Source of the DNA: JALHNF01 sp031972295
GTDB lineage: Bacteria; Patescibacteriota; Minisyncoccia; Phycocordibacterales; UBA5272
Reading direction: 5' to 3'
Assembly: GCA_031972295.1 (NCBI GenBank)
Contig: DALYEZ010000006.1
Span: forward strand, 1 to 40,029
Length of the DNA stretch: 40,029 nt
Below, in pieces: positions 15,130 to 23,675 of this stretch. The notes under the pieces are model-generated. The model searched no databases, was not told the origin of the DNA, and saw nothing but the letters and a program-made list of their open reading frames with translations. The position numbers and the translations under genes were made by a program. Numbering within the stretch: position 1 is the first letter of the stretch; each line of letters begins with the position of its first letter.

Positions 15130-16932
15130 TTATAGCGTTAAGATAACGGGAATAACAACAGGGCGTTTTTGCGTTTTTTGTAAGAGGTATTTTGAAATAC
15201 TTTCAACAACTTCTTGTTTAAGGTCATCGACATCAAGTGCGGCGCCGTCTTTGAGTGCTCGTGTCTCTATTGTTTTTTTAATAATTTCACGTGACTCTCG
15301 GAGAAGTTCTTGAGATTCTTTAAGGTACACAAATCCACGAGAAATAATGTCAGGTGACTTACGAAGTTGGCCACGTGCAGTGTCAAGTACAGAGACAATG
15401 ACGAACATGCCGTCATTAGCGAGTGCTTGGCGGTCTTTAATAACAACTTCCTGCACATCACTTACTGACATGCCATCAACAAGAACTTTTGTATTAGGTG
15501 CTTTTTCACGCAACATACGAATAGATGATCCGTCGGGCGCCATGTCGATGACTGATCCGTTTTGTGGGATAACGATACGGCTTTCAGAAATACCAAGCGT
15601 ACGAGCTAGTTCACCTAAAACAGTAAGCATGTAGTGACAGCCTGAAACAGGAATCATGTACTGGGGAGCAATCTTTCTGATCATGTATGCTACTTCGTCA
15701 CGATGCGCATGACTCGACGCATTGATATCTGAGGTTGTGTAGTGAATAATACGAGCTCCTTCACGTGAAAGGATGTCTTTAAGTTTTTGAATGTTACGCT
15801 CATAGCCAGAAATTGTTGATGATGAAAGTACAACGGTGTCACCTTCGGTAATTATGATATGTCGGTGGAGCCCGTCCGCAGCACGTTCAAGTTCTACATA
15901 CTCATCTCCTTCTGGTCCAGTCGCTAGGATAACAATTTCGCTTGGAGCATACAGATGCATGTCCTCTGGTCGAATGAAATGAGAAGTGTCGTGCTTATGC
16001 ATCGAAAGTTGCTCTACAATTTCAATGTTGCGCTTCATACTACGTCCTTCAGTGACAATTTTTTTGTTCAACGAAACCGCCTTATCAATAATGTGAAGTA
16101 AACGCGTAATCTGGGCAGGGAATGCGCCGAAAATAAGTCGACCTTTCGCATTCTCCATGATCGCATCAATATTCTGCATCACCTCTTTTTCTGTTGTGGC
16201 AAATCCGGGTTTTTCAGTGTTGGTAGAGTCCGCCATTAAACAAAGTACTTTATTATTTTCAAATGTTTTAAATTCAGCTTCTGTGTCAGGTAGGATAGTT
16301 CCGTTTTCATGATGCAGACGCAAAATCCCCGTGTGCACAATGTCACCAGATTCTGTTTCGATGCGGACACCCATACCATCAGGAAGGTGACTGCTTACCG
16401 CAAAAAAGTGAACGGTATGGCGACCAATAGTAACTGATTGATTTTTCTCGATTACTCGAATATCAAGTCCTTGTAATTTTGGAAATGTTTCTTGTTGTTT
16501 TTTAATGAGAACAGCAGTGATAAGACGGGCAAAGACAGGGGCTTTTCCAAACATGGGCATAATGAAAGGGAGCGCACCGATATGGTCAGTGTGGCTGTGC
16601 ATGGCGAAAACAGCACGAATGTTTTGTGCTCGTTCTTCAAGATACTTTGTATTTGGTAAAATGTAGTCTACTCCTGGAGTTGTTTCGTCCTTTGAGCTGA
16701 AACCTGCGTCAAACACAAAGATATCATCATTGTGTTCGAGGACGGTCATGTTGCGACCTATCTCTTCAACGCCTGCCAGAGTAATAATACGAATATTATT
16801 GAGTGCTGGAGGAACAGGAAGTTTTGATTGTTTGTCTTCTTGAGGAGGACGTGGTTGTCTTCCGTGACCAAAGTGACCACGAGATCCTTCGCGCTTATGG
16901 TCGAAAGATTTTTTTTGATATGGGATAGCCAT
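15130..16932 (-). CDS. Ribonuclease J paralogue with degraded metal site
   Basis: 600 residues, alignable end to end with the downstream RNase J and sharing PGVDYILPNTKYLEER and an almost identical C-terminal region (SPDIISRGFVYLKESQELL). MHSHTDH (H112, H114, D116, H117) is kept, but the His of the ThsiPD motif is S181 (VSSHLPD), the bridging Asp of HTGD is I203 (HTGIL), and the His of P-x-HG is S430 (PVSG). It is probably a catalytically weak or dead partner, as reported for some Firmicutes RNase J2 proteins. The N-terminal 40 residues are again basic and low-complexity. Confidence 0.9.
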   Translation of the reverse strand: MAIPYQKKSFDHKREGSRGHFGHGRQPRPPQEDKQSKLPVPPALNNIRIITLAGVEEIGRNMTVLEHNDDIFVFDAGFSSKDETTPGVDYILPNTKYLEERAQNIRAVFAMHSHTDHIGALPFIMPMFGKAPVFARLITAVLIKKQQETFPKLQGLDIRVIEKNQSVTIGRHTVHFFAVSSHLPDGMGVRIETESGDIVHTGILRLHHENGTILPDTEAEFKTFENNKVLCLMADSTNTEKPGFATTEKEVMQNIDAIMENAKGRLIFGAFPAQITRLLHIIDKAVSLNKKIVTEGRSMKRNIEIVEQLSMHKHDTSHFIRPEDMHLYAPSEIVILATGPEGDEYVELERAADGLHRHIIITEGDTVVLSSSTISGYERNIQKLKDILSREGARIIHYTTSDINASSHAHRDEVAYMIRKIAPQYMIPVSGCHYMLTVLGELARTLGISESRIVIPQNGSVIDMAPDGSSIRMLREKAPNTKVLVDGMSVSDVQEVVIKDRQALANDGMFVIVSVLDTARGQLRKSPDIISRGFVYLKESQELLRESREIIKKTIETRALKDGAALDVDDLKQEVVESISKYLLQKTQKRPVVIPVILTL

Positions 16933-16938
16933 ACATGT

Positions 16939-18654
16939 TTATAGCGAATAAATAAAAGATTCTATTTGTTTTAAGTAAGGAATTCGGAGTAGCGCAGGCC
17001 ATACGTATTCTGTGTCTTTGTACCACGTGTGTACTGTGTGGAATCTGTCTTCAGCATCCTGCACCTCTTGTATATCAACTCCGTGGAGACTTTTTTCGGT
17101 GATATATACGAAATCTGGACTGAAAAGGAAAATTGCCGGAATGTCAGATTCGATTTGGGTGAGTACTGCTTCCACATCTGTACTTGTGGCGGTGCCATTT
17201 TTGATAGATTCTAAAATGGTATCAACACGCTTGTTTACATATTGAGACACATTGAGTCCGGGAGAAGTTCGCCCGCTCGAGTGCCAATATGTGTATAAGT
17301 CTGCATCCTCGTCTACCACTATACCATATAAAAGAATATCAAACGAGCGGTCAACAACGACTACATCACGAAGGTCGCCCAAGCTATATGACTCGATAGT
17401 TACGTTTATGCCGAGGTCTTTCCAAGAGTTTTGGACAAACAAAGCGATGGTTTTAAGTTCAGGAATATCAATAGTGGCTATACGAAGTGAAAGTTCCTCG
17501 TTGTTTTTTGTGAGTATCCCTTTGTCATTTTTTTTCCATCCTGCATCTTCGAGTATTTTTTGTACCACTTCTTTTGCATCCTGCTCAGGGAGTTTTTCGG
17601 TGCGATATGAAAGTGGTGCAGCTCGTGTGAGCGGGGTTCCAAAACCATAAAATGTTTCGTAGGTTATGAGGGCGCGGTCAAGAGAAACATTGAGCGCTTT
17701 ACGCACTTCGATGTCTTGAAGGGCTTTCACTTTGTTTTGATTTAAAAAGAGTCCGTAGGTGCGGGGAAGTGGTGCCCGACGCGCTTCAAGGTGACCGCCC
17801 TCAATAAAAAGGTGCGCGTATTCTGCTGAGAGACTGCTTGCATTTACGATTTCTTTATTGAGTAATGCATTTGCCACACTCTCCTCGCTATCAAAAACTC
17901 GCATAGTGATGGTTTCAAGTTTTGGTGCACTGATTGCAAAATCTGAGTTTCGCTTGAGTGTGTATTCTACCGGCACTCCATTTTTTCGTTTAATCGCTTC
18001 AACCTTGAACGGACCTGTTCCTATTGGTTCAGTATTATAAGAGATAACACTGAAAGCTTCGTTTGGGTTATTCTCAAATAAATGTTTCGGCAAAATTCCA
18101 AGAGCGGTGTTTTTGAGGAATTCAGGAAAAGGTTTCTTGAGAACAAACTGAATTGTTTTTTCGTCATTTGCTCGTACCTCAATACCTTCCCATTTAATAC
18201 GGTGCGGACTGCGCACGTTTGGATCTTGGACTTTTTCTATTGTGTACACAATGTCATATGCAGTGAGTGGTATATTGTCATGAAATACAAGGTTATCTTT
18301 GAGTATAAATGTGTAGGTAAGTCCATCATTTGAGAGAGTGTGCTCTTTAGCTAGGTCGTACTCCATGATTCCACCGTTTCCTTTGCGCATGAGTCCGGAG
18401 AAAATAAGAGCGGTGAGGTCTTTGTCTGTCTGTGATACTGCAAGAACAGGGTTGATGGCATATGGAGAGCCAATAACACCCTCAGTAATGTGTCCGCCAG
18501 GGAGAGATTTTTCAACTAAGAATTTTGCGTTGAGAAGTATGATGCCTGTGACGATTGAACTAAACCCTACAATTCCAAGCACAAGAAAAACCGTTACTTG
18601 TTTTTTTGAGTAACTCTGGAGGGCACTAATATAGCGGGCAAAAAGCCGTTCCAT
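16939..18654 (-). CDS. Oligopeptide-type extracellular solute-binding protein (family 5)
   Basis: 571 residues. A basic cytoplasmic start and one membrane segment (about 21-42, VFLVLGIVGFSSIVTGIILL) anchor it; no lipobox Cys. The mature part shows the SBP_bac_5 pattern: ITEGVIGSPYAINPVLAVS, ALIFSGLMRKG, YTFILKDNLVFHDNIPLTAYD, PLPRTYGLFLNQNK, and SLDRALITYETFYGFGTPL. Family members bind peptides for ABC importers, but no permease or ATPase genes lie beside it, so it may work with distant partners or act as a sensor or chaperone. It lies between secG and the RNase J pair with 6-9 nt gaps. Confidence 0.88.
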   Translation of the reverse strand: MERLFARYISALQSYSKKQVTVFLVLGIVGFSSIVTGIILLNAKFLVEKSLPGGHITEGVIGSPYAINPVLAVSQTDKDLTALIFSGLMRKGNGGIMEYDLAKEHTLSNDGLTYTFILKDNLVFHDNIPLTAYDIVYTIEKVQDPNVRSPHRIKWEGIEVRANDEKTIQFVLKKPFPEFLKNTALGILPKHLFENNPNEAFSVISYNTEPIGTGPFKVEAIKRKNGVPVEYTLKRNSDFAISAPKLETITMRVFDSEESVANALLNKEIVNASSLSAEYAHLFIEGGHLEARRAPLPRTYGLFLNQNKVKALQDIEVRKALNVSLDRALITYETFYGFGTPLTRAAPLSYRTEKLPEQDAKEVVQKILEDAGWKKNDKGILTKNNEELSLRIATIDIPELKTIALFVQNSWKDLGINVTIESYSLGDLRDVVVVDRSFDILLYGIVVDEDADLYTYWHSSGRTSPGLNVSQYVNKRVDTILESIKNGTATSTDVEAVLTQIESDIPAIFLFSPDFVYITEKSLHGVDIQEVQDAEDRFHTVHTWYKDTEYVWPALLRIPYLKQIESFIYSL

Positions 18655-18663
18655 GAATATGGT

Positions 18664-18879
18664 TTAGAAGAGAAGGTTCGCAAGACTTGACGCGATGTAC
18701 CCAAGAGCTACAAGAATAGTGAGCTGGTACACAGTCTTTTCAAGTCCTCGCTTTACGTGAGTGCTTGCCGCCTCGCCTCCACTTAATGCGCCAGAGTCTG
18801 TCACTGGACGTTGGAGCAAAATAAGACCAATTAAAAGTACAGAAAGTACTAATTGAATGATAGAAAGGGTGTTTTCCAT
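18664..18879 (-). CDS. secG: Preprotein translocase subunit SecG
   Basis: 71 residues with two hydrophobic helices (residues about 4-22 and 49-70) and the family's glycine-rich link: ILLQRPVTDSGALSGG. It is part of the SecYEG channel. It heads the minus-strand unit secG, SBP, two RNase J genes, MFS, pseudouridine synthase. A TAGTAT box (18888-18893, minus) ends 8 nt before the start codon, again compatible with a leaderless transcript. Confidence 0.9.
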   Translation of the reverse strand: MENTLSIIQLVLSVLLIGLILLQRPVTDSGALSGGEAASTHVKRGLEKTVYQLTILVALGYIASSLANLLF

Positions 18880-18919
18880 AGATTTCTATACTATAGCGCG
18901 CTCACGGGGGAAAGAGCAA

Positions 18920-18951
18920 TTGACAACCCTTAATTTAAGTTGCAATATAAC
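18920..18951 (+). promoter_or_regulatory. Promoter of 18985 gene
   Basis: TTGACA at 18920-18925. The -10 is CAATAT (17-nt spacing) or TATAAC (20-nt spacing); the two overlap. Confidence 0.5.
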
Positions 18952-18984
18952 TTTCAGTCCTTTAACCAACAAAAGGGGTGTGTC

Positions 18985-19227
18985 ATGTTGATGGTAAGGA
19001 ATGCTTCTCTTGCTTTGATCGCTCTTGCTCTCTTGGGTACGTCTTTTGAATGGACTACCAGTCAACACGGTGGTCGGACAAAAGATGGAGTCTACGTTAT
19101 CTCCAATTCTGGTCGATCTTTTGGTTCTATAGAGACTGGTTTGCAGAAACGCCCGAAAAACAAGTGGCCAAGTCCATTTGGGTACACCAGGAGGTTTACT
19201 CGAATGAGAAGTTACAAAGGTCGTTGA
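18985..19227 (+). CDS. Orphan small exported or membrane protein, unknown
   Basis: 80 residues. The start at 18985 (or the ATG at 18991) is chosen because AAAAGGGGTG lies just upstream; the open frame extends further 5' but without a signal. Residues about 5-22 (RNASLALIALALLGTSF) look like a signal peptide or anchor. The rest is basic and Gly/Ser/Arg-rich, ending YTRRFTRMRSYKGR. No family recognised. It has its own TTGACA promoter and terminator, and is divergent from secG. Confidence 0.55.
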   Translation: MLMVRNASLALIALALLGTSFEWTTSQHGGRTKDGVYVISNSGRSFGSIETGLQKRPKNKWPSPFGYTRRFTRMRSYKGR

Positions 19228-19253
19228 GTTGGTTTTTGAGGTAATAGCAATAG

Positions 19254-19284
19254 CCGCGCATTTACGAAGTGCGCGGTTTTCTTT
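19254..19284 (+). terminator. Terminator after 18985 gene
   Basis: CCGCGCA-TTTACGAAG-TGCGCGG followed by TTTTCTTTT. Confidence 0.85.
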
Positions 19285-19307
19285 TGTCTTTATTCTCTAT
19301 TCCGCGC

Positions 19308-19313
19308 TACACT
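19308..19313 (+). promoter_or_regulatory. TACACT -10 box, leaderless start of bcp
   Basis: It ends 8 nt before the ATG at 19322. It supports that ATG over longer in-frame starts upstream. Confidence 0.5.
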
Positions 19314-19321
19314 TTAAGTAT

Positions 19322-19795
19322 ATGAATCTCGTACAGGTTGGCAAAAAAGCCCCAGAGTTTGGTTTGTCGGATCAGAATGGAAAAATGCATAAACTCTCTG
19401 ACTACAAAGGCAATTACAAGCTTTTGTATTTTTATCCCAAAGACGATACTCCGGGATGTACAAAGGAAGCCTGCATGCTGCGCGACAATTTTCCTGCATT
19501 CAAGAAGCTTGGTATTACGGTTTTTGGCGTGAGCGCCGACTCTGAAAAAAGTCACAAGAAATTCGAAGAGAAGTATGATCTTCCATTTACACTCCTTACA
19601 GACACTGACCATAAAGTAGCTGACAGTTACGGGGCGTGGGGATTAAAGAAAATGATGGGTCGGGAGTACAGCGGGATGTTTCGAGTTTCATTTTTGATTG
19701 ATGGAGATGGAAAGGTTGTTAAGGTTTACGAAAAGGTACGCCCGGAAATGCATGCTGAAGAAGTCCTTGCTGATTTGAAAGTATTCATGAAATAA
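19322..19795 (+). CDS. bcp: Thiol peroxidase of the Bcp/PrxQ type
   Basis: 157 residues. It reduces peroxides using thioredoxin-type donors. The peroxidatic Cys and resolving Cys are in DDTPGCTKEACML, five residues apart, as in alpha-helical PrxQ/Bcp. YFYPKDDTPG and GVSADSEKSHKKF are also characteristic, and the conserved Arg lies in the MFRVSFLID strand. It starts the run bcp, small membrane protein, SUF cluster with gaps of 9 nt, so peroxide defence and Fe-S assembly may be transcribed together. Confidence 0.95.
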   Translation: MNLVQVGKKAPEFGLSDQNGKMHKLSDYKGNYKLLYFYPKDDTPGCTKEACMLRDNFPAFKKLGITVFGVSADSEKSHKKFEEKYDLPFTLLTDTDHKVADSYGAWGLKKMMGREYSGMFRVSFLIDGDGKVVKVYEKVRPEMHAEEVLADLKVFMK

Positions 19796-19804
19796 TAGGG
19801 ATAT

Positions 19805-20140
19805 ATGAAAATACTTTTACGAATTTTAGTTGGGGCACTCGCGCTTCTTTTGATTGCATACTTTTTACCGCAGTCTATGCAGATTTCTGGTTGGTATGCA
19901 GCTACAATTGCATCACTGCTTATTGGTATTGCAAGTATTACTATTCGTCCAATACTTCTCCTTTTGTCACTTCCATTAACACTTGTGACTTTTGGACTGT
20001 TTGCGATTGTGATTGACGCTCTACTTCTTATATTTGTCGACAAGTTGATTATTGGATTTACGATATATGGATTTGGTTGGGCACTTATTGTTGCGGTACT
20101 TCTTGCGGCAATAAAGTATATTGCAAATAAGCTTATCTAA
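19805..20140 (+). CDS. Small membrane protein of the 'phage holin 4_2' family
   Basis: 111 residues, four hydrophobic segments: LLRILVGALALLLIAYFL, GWYAATIASLLIGIASI, LLLLSLPLTLVTFGLFAIV and the last helix, with the polar ITIRPILLLLSLPLTL loop typical of PF04020 (Mycobacterium/Bacillus YvlD-like). Despite the family name it is a common chromosomal membrane protein and no phage genes are near. Function unknown. It lies 9 nt from bcp and 9 nt from sufB. Confidence 0.8.
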   Translation: MKILLRILVGALALLLIAYFLPQSMQISGWYAATIASLLIGIASITIRPILLLLSLPLTLVTFGLFAIVIDALLLIFVDKLIIGFTIYGFGWALIVAVLLAAIKYIANKLI

Positions 20141-20149
20141 ATTCTAAAT

Positions 20150-21478
20150 GTGGAAAAGGGGCTTACTGAAGAAATAGTCCGAAATATTTCAAAACAAAAA
20201 AAAGAACCTGAATGGATGCTTGAAAAAAGGCTCCATGCCTTTTCATTGTGGCAGAATGCAAAACTTCCTGATTGGGGGCCAAGCCTCGACGAGCTTGATT
20301 TGAATGCAATCACATATTATCTCGACCCAACGGTGTCTGAAAAAAAAGACTGGAAAGAGCTGCCAAAAGAAATCAGTGACACTTTCGAAAAGCTTGGGAT
20401 TCCAAAAGCTGAGCGAGAGTTTTTAGGTGGTGTGGGCGCGCAATACGACTCAGGCGTTGTATATCATCGCATTCAAGATTCTCTTAAAGCTCAAGGTGTT
20501 ATTTTTGAAAATATGGATATTGCTTTAGAAAAATATCCGGAGTTAGTTAAGGAATATTTTATGAATGTGTGTATAAAACCAGAGGAGCATGCTTTTGTGA
20601 ATCTCCACGGTGCAGTATGGAGCGGAGGGACATTTATTTATGTTCCAAAAGGGGTAAAGGTGTCCATGCCCCTTCAGGCGTATTTCAGAATGAATGCTCC
20701 TTCATCGGGACAGTTCGAGCACACTCTCATTATTGCAGACGAAGGAAGTAGTATTGAATATATCGAAGGGTGCTCTGCGCCGAAATATGCATCCTCGTCC
20801 CTTCATGCTGGCTGTGTTGAACTTATTGTTAAAAAAGGCGCCACACTTAAATATACAAGTATCGAAAATTGGTCCAAGAATACTTTTAATTTAAATACCA
20901 AAAAAGCGATTGTTAATGAACAAGGAACTATTATTTGGTGTAATGGAAATATTGGCTCACACACCACAATGCTTTACCCAACCTCTGTGCTTATGGGTGA
21001 GGGTGCGTATTCAGAAAGTTTAGGAGTAACTGTTGCAAGTGCTGATCAGGTTCAAGATACGGGTACAAAGGTTATTCACCTTGCAAAAAATACACGGTCT
21101 CTTACTAAGTCAAAATCCATCGCAAAAGAAGGTGGTATTTCCCGATACAGGGGATTCATTCAGTTTGCAAAAGGAGCTGACAATTGTCATGCGTCAGTAA
21201 TTTGTGACGGACTTCTTTTAGATAGCGATTCTTCCATTGAAGCTATTCCATGTGTAAAACGAAGCAATGGAACCTGCGAGCTTGCCCATGAGGCTAGTGT
21301 TGGAAGTGTGAGTGATGAGATGATGTGGTATTTTGCCATGCGTGGATTCAAAGAGAACGATGCGCGCCGAGCGTTGGTAAAAGGCTTCATGCGGCCACTT
21401 GTCCAAGCGCTTCAGCTCGAATATGCACTTGAACTTAATCGTTTGATTGAACTTGAGTTTGAAGAAAAACAAGTATGA
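20150..21478 (+). CDS. sufB: Fe-S cluster assembly protein SufB
   Basis: 442 residues, GTG start, slightly shorter than the usual 465-495. It is the scaffold of the SufBCD complex. N-terminal WMLEKRLHAFSLW, then GVIFENMDIALEKYPELVKEYF, VNLHGAVWSGGTFIYVPKGV, the beta-helix core (EGCSAPKYASSSLHAGCVEL, LNTKKAIVNEQGTIIWCNGNIG), and HEASVGSVSDEMMWYFAMRGF near the end. These match SufB rather than SufD. The stop overlaps the next start (ATGA). Confidence 0.95.
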   Translation: MEKGLTEEIVRNISKQKKEPEWMLEKRLHAFSLWQNAKLPDWGPSLDELDLNAITYYLDPTVSEKKDWKELPKEISDTFEKLGIPKAEREFLGGVGAQYDSGVVYHRIQDSLKAQGVIFENMDIALEKYPELVKEYFMNVCIKPEEHAFVNLHGAVWSGGTFIYVPKGVKVSMPLQAYFRMNAPSSGQFEHTLIIADEGSSIEYIEGCSAPKYASSSLHAGCVELIVKKGATLKYTSIENWSKNTFNLNTKKAIVNEQGTIIWCNGNIGSHTTMLYPTSVLMGEGAYSESLGVTVASADQVQDTGTKVIHLAKNTRSLTKSKSIAKEGGISRYRGFIQFAKGADNCHASVICDGLLLDSDSSIEAIPCVKRSNGTCELAHEASVGSVSDEMMWYFAMRGFKENDARRALVKGFMRPLVQALQLEYALELNRLIELEFEEKQV

Positions 21479-22059
21479 TGAAAATGAATTATTTTACTGA
21501 TTATAAGAAAGGCGAAGCGTATGTGTACGGGCTTAAGTGTGCGTCTCCAGAATTTATTAACGATGTACGTGAGATTGTTTCGGTAGGAGAACATGAAGAA
21601 AAAAAGATTCGCATTGTACACGACACAAATTTGCGAAGATTTTTGCAGGTACGTATTGAAGCAGGTGCAAAGGTAGAAGTAGAAATAATTTTAATTGCAA
21701 AAGTAGACTGCGTCCTTGATTCTTTTATAGAAATTCTTCATGTAGGTAATGATGCAAAATCCACCCTTACTGTTTGTGGATGCACCGAAGGGAATGGACG
21801 AATTATTTCACGTATTCGTACTCATGTACCGCACGAAGTATTCCATGTGCAGGCAACACAAAATGTGACTTTGTATCAGTTTGGAAATGAAGGTGTTATT
21901 GATTGCATACCTATGCTTGAAATCGAAAACAAAACAACTCAGTCGAGCCATGCTGTGCGTCTCGAGAAAATCTCTGATATTGAATATTGGCAAGCAGAGA
22001 ACGCTGGTATTTCTCAATCTATATACCAAGATTTAAAGAAACAGAGTTTGAGGAAATAG
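21475..22059 (+). CDS. Minimal SufD-like protein
   Basis: 194 residues, about half the size of normal SufD. It keeps only the right-handed beta-helix core: repeated strand patterns with C101/C103 (VCGCTEGNGRI), FHVQATQNVTLYQFG, and the conserved SufD His as H159 in SSHAVRLEKISDIEYW, followed by a short helix. The N-terminal helical domain is gone. It overlaps sufB by 4 nt and sits where sufD is expected, so it probably pairs with SufB. Identity rests on position and weak motifs. Confidence 0.7.
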   Translation: MMKMNYFTDYKKGEAYVYGLKCASPEFINDVREIVSVGEHEEKKIRIVHDTNLRRFLQVRIEAGAKVEVEIILIAKVDCVLDSFIEILHVGNDAKSTLTVCGCTEGNGRIISRIRTHVPHEVFHVQATQNVTLYQFGNEGVIDCIPMLEIENKTTQSSHAVRLEKISDIEYWQAENAGISQSIYQDLKKQSLRK

Positions 22060-22090
22060 CTTCTATTCCTTGCCTTTACCTTTTATTTTA

Positions 22091-22096
22091 TATAGT
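22091..22096 (+). promoter_or_regulatory. TATAGT -10 box before sufS
   Basis: It ends 8 nt before the GTG at 22105, inside the only real gap (45 nt) of the SUF cluster: an internal, probably leaderless promoter. Confidence 0.45.
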
Positions 22097-22104
22097 CTGA
22101 AAGG

Positions 22105-23295
22105 GTGTTTTCACTATCTGACTTTCCAAGCCTAAAGGCGAGCCTTTCATATCTTGATTCTGCGTCTACGTCACTTACTCCAAAAGTGGTTATAGATGCT
22201 ATGGATGCCTATTATCACAATTATCGAGCATCTACACACAGGGGCATGTACGCGTCGGCCCTGCAAGCTACCAAAGAGTTTGAGGCTGTGCGTACAAAGG
22301 TTGCAGGCTTTATTGATGCGAATGAATCAGAGGTTATTTTTACTAGCGGTTCTACAGCTTCAGCTCAGCTCATTATTGCAACTCTTGAGCATAATCTTGA
22401 TTTGCACGAAGGGGATGAGATTATTGTCACCGAACTTGATCACCACGCAACCCTTGTTCCTCTTCAGCAGCTCGCAAAACGTAAAAAAATGATTCTAAAG
22501 GTTGTACCGGTAAACGACCAATTTCAAATAGAAGAATCAGTGTTTGAGTCATTTGTGACAGAGAAGACAAAAATTGTTTCGCTTATCCATGCGAGTAATG
22601 TAACGGGAACAATTGTACCGGTAAAAAAATTGATAGAAATTCTTCGATCTACAAATGCATTTGTGATTATGGATGCAGCGCAAACGGTTGGGCACATATC
22701 CCTCTCATTTAAAGATCTTAATGCAGACGCACTCTTTTTTAGTGGACACAAGATGTGCGGTCCAACGGGAGTTGGTGTGCTTATTCTTAAAGAAAAATGG
22801 ATACAAACTTTCACTCCACCATACGGGGGTGGCGGAGCAGTACATAGTGTTTCAAAAGAAAAAACAATATTTCTAGAAAATGGTAAAAAATTTGAAGCGG
22901 GCACACCACCTATTGCAGAAGTAATAGGGCTTGGGGCGGCAATAGATTATCTTGAAAAAAATAATGTTGGGAAAATCACAGACCATACAAAAGAAATCAT
23001 AAGCTACACTCAATCAATTTTGCAGAAGCTCCCATATATACGCACATATGCAGGTAGCGACAATGTAGGGGTTCTTTCTTTTGCAATCCCAGGTGTTCAT
23101 CCACACGACATCGCTCATATTTTAGGAGAAGAAGGTGTTGCGGTCCGTGCAGGATTTCAGTGTGCAGAACTTGTTGCTCGGAAGGTTTCTGAAAACGGGA
23201 TAGTACGGGTAAGTGTGTACGGATATTCCACAAAAGAGAATATAGACACCTTTAGTAATGCTTTGCAAAAAGTAGCCGCAACATTTTCATTATGA
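22105..23295 (+). CDS. sufS: Cysteine desulfurase SufS
   Basis: 396 residues, GTG start. Class V PLP enzyme, group II. YLDSASTSLTP at 16-26, FTSGSTASAQLI at 79-90, ELDHHATLVP with PLP-stacking His at 110-119, MDAAQTVGH at 189-197, Schiff-base Lys K216 in FSGHKMCGPTG, and active Cys C353 in VRAGFQCAELVARK (family R.G..CA). It hands persulfide to SufU, encoded next with a 4-nt overlap. Confidence 0.95.
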   Translation: MFSLSDFPSLKASLSYLDSASTSLTPKVVIDAMDAYYHNYRASTHRGMYASALQATKEFEAVRTKVAGFIDANESEVIFTSGSTASAQLIIATLEHNLDLHEGDEIIVTELDHHATLVPLQQLAKRKKMILKVVPVNDQFQIEESVFESFVTEKTKIVSLIHASNVTGTIVPVKKLIEILRSTNAFVIMDAAQTVGHISLSFKDLNADALFFSGHKMCGPTGVGVLILKEKWIQTFTPPYGGGGAVHSVSKEKTIFLENGKKFEAGTPPIAEVIGLGAAIDYLEKNNVGKITDHTKEIISYTQSILQKLPYIRTYAGSDNVGVLSFAIPGVHPHDIAHILGEEGVAVRAGFQCAELVARKVSENGIVRVSVYGYSTKENIDTFSNALQKVAATFSL

Positions 23296-23675
23296 GTCAC
23301 GACCTATATTCAGAATTTTTGCTCGAGCATGCACGTACTCCACAAAACAATACTGTTATTGATAGTCCAACATGTGTTGTACATGTTTTAAATGAGGGAT
23401 GTGCGGATAGTTTGGAATTATATTTGAAGGTGGAAAACGATCACGTACAAGCAGTTTCTTTTACTGGAACACTTTGTGCACTTTCGACAGCATCAAGCTC
23501 GTTATTTACGGAGTTCCTGAAAGGAAAGAGTATAGATGAAATACGACTCCTGACTCCTGGTTCCGTATATACCTTGCTGGGTGTTACAATAGTCGAATCA
23601 CGAACTAGATGCGCACTCTTGATCTATCAGGCGTTGCAAAAATCACTACAAGTATGTTTTCCATTGCAAAATTAG
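23292..23675 (+). CDS. sufU: SufU-type sulfur acceptor
   Basis: 127 residues. Zn/sulfur-transfer protein of the IscU/SufU fold. Three Cys in the expected places: C37 in NEGCADSLELYL, C62 in GTLCALSTASSS, C107 in RTRCALLIYQAL; D39 follows the first. The spacing between the second and third Cys and the SufS partner next door favour SufU over IscU. Shorter than Bacillus SufU (147). Confidence 0.88.
   Translation: MSHDLYSEFLLEHARTPQNNTVIDSPTCVVHVLNEGCADSLELYLKVENDHVQAVSFTGTLCALSTASSSLFTEFLKGKSIDEIRLLTPGSVYTLLGVTIVESRTRCALLIYQALQKSLQVCFPLQN

Noticed and set aside
19805..20140. Prophage remnant based on the 'phage holin' family name
   Set aside because: The family is chromosomal in many bacteria, the gene sits inside a housekeeping operon, and no other phage gene is visible.
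23609..23653. Longer SufC start
   Set aside because: It would lengthen the overlap with sufU to 67 nt and add residues not seen in SufC; the ATG at 23654 fits the family.
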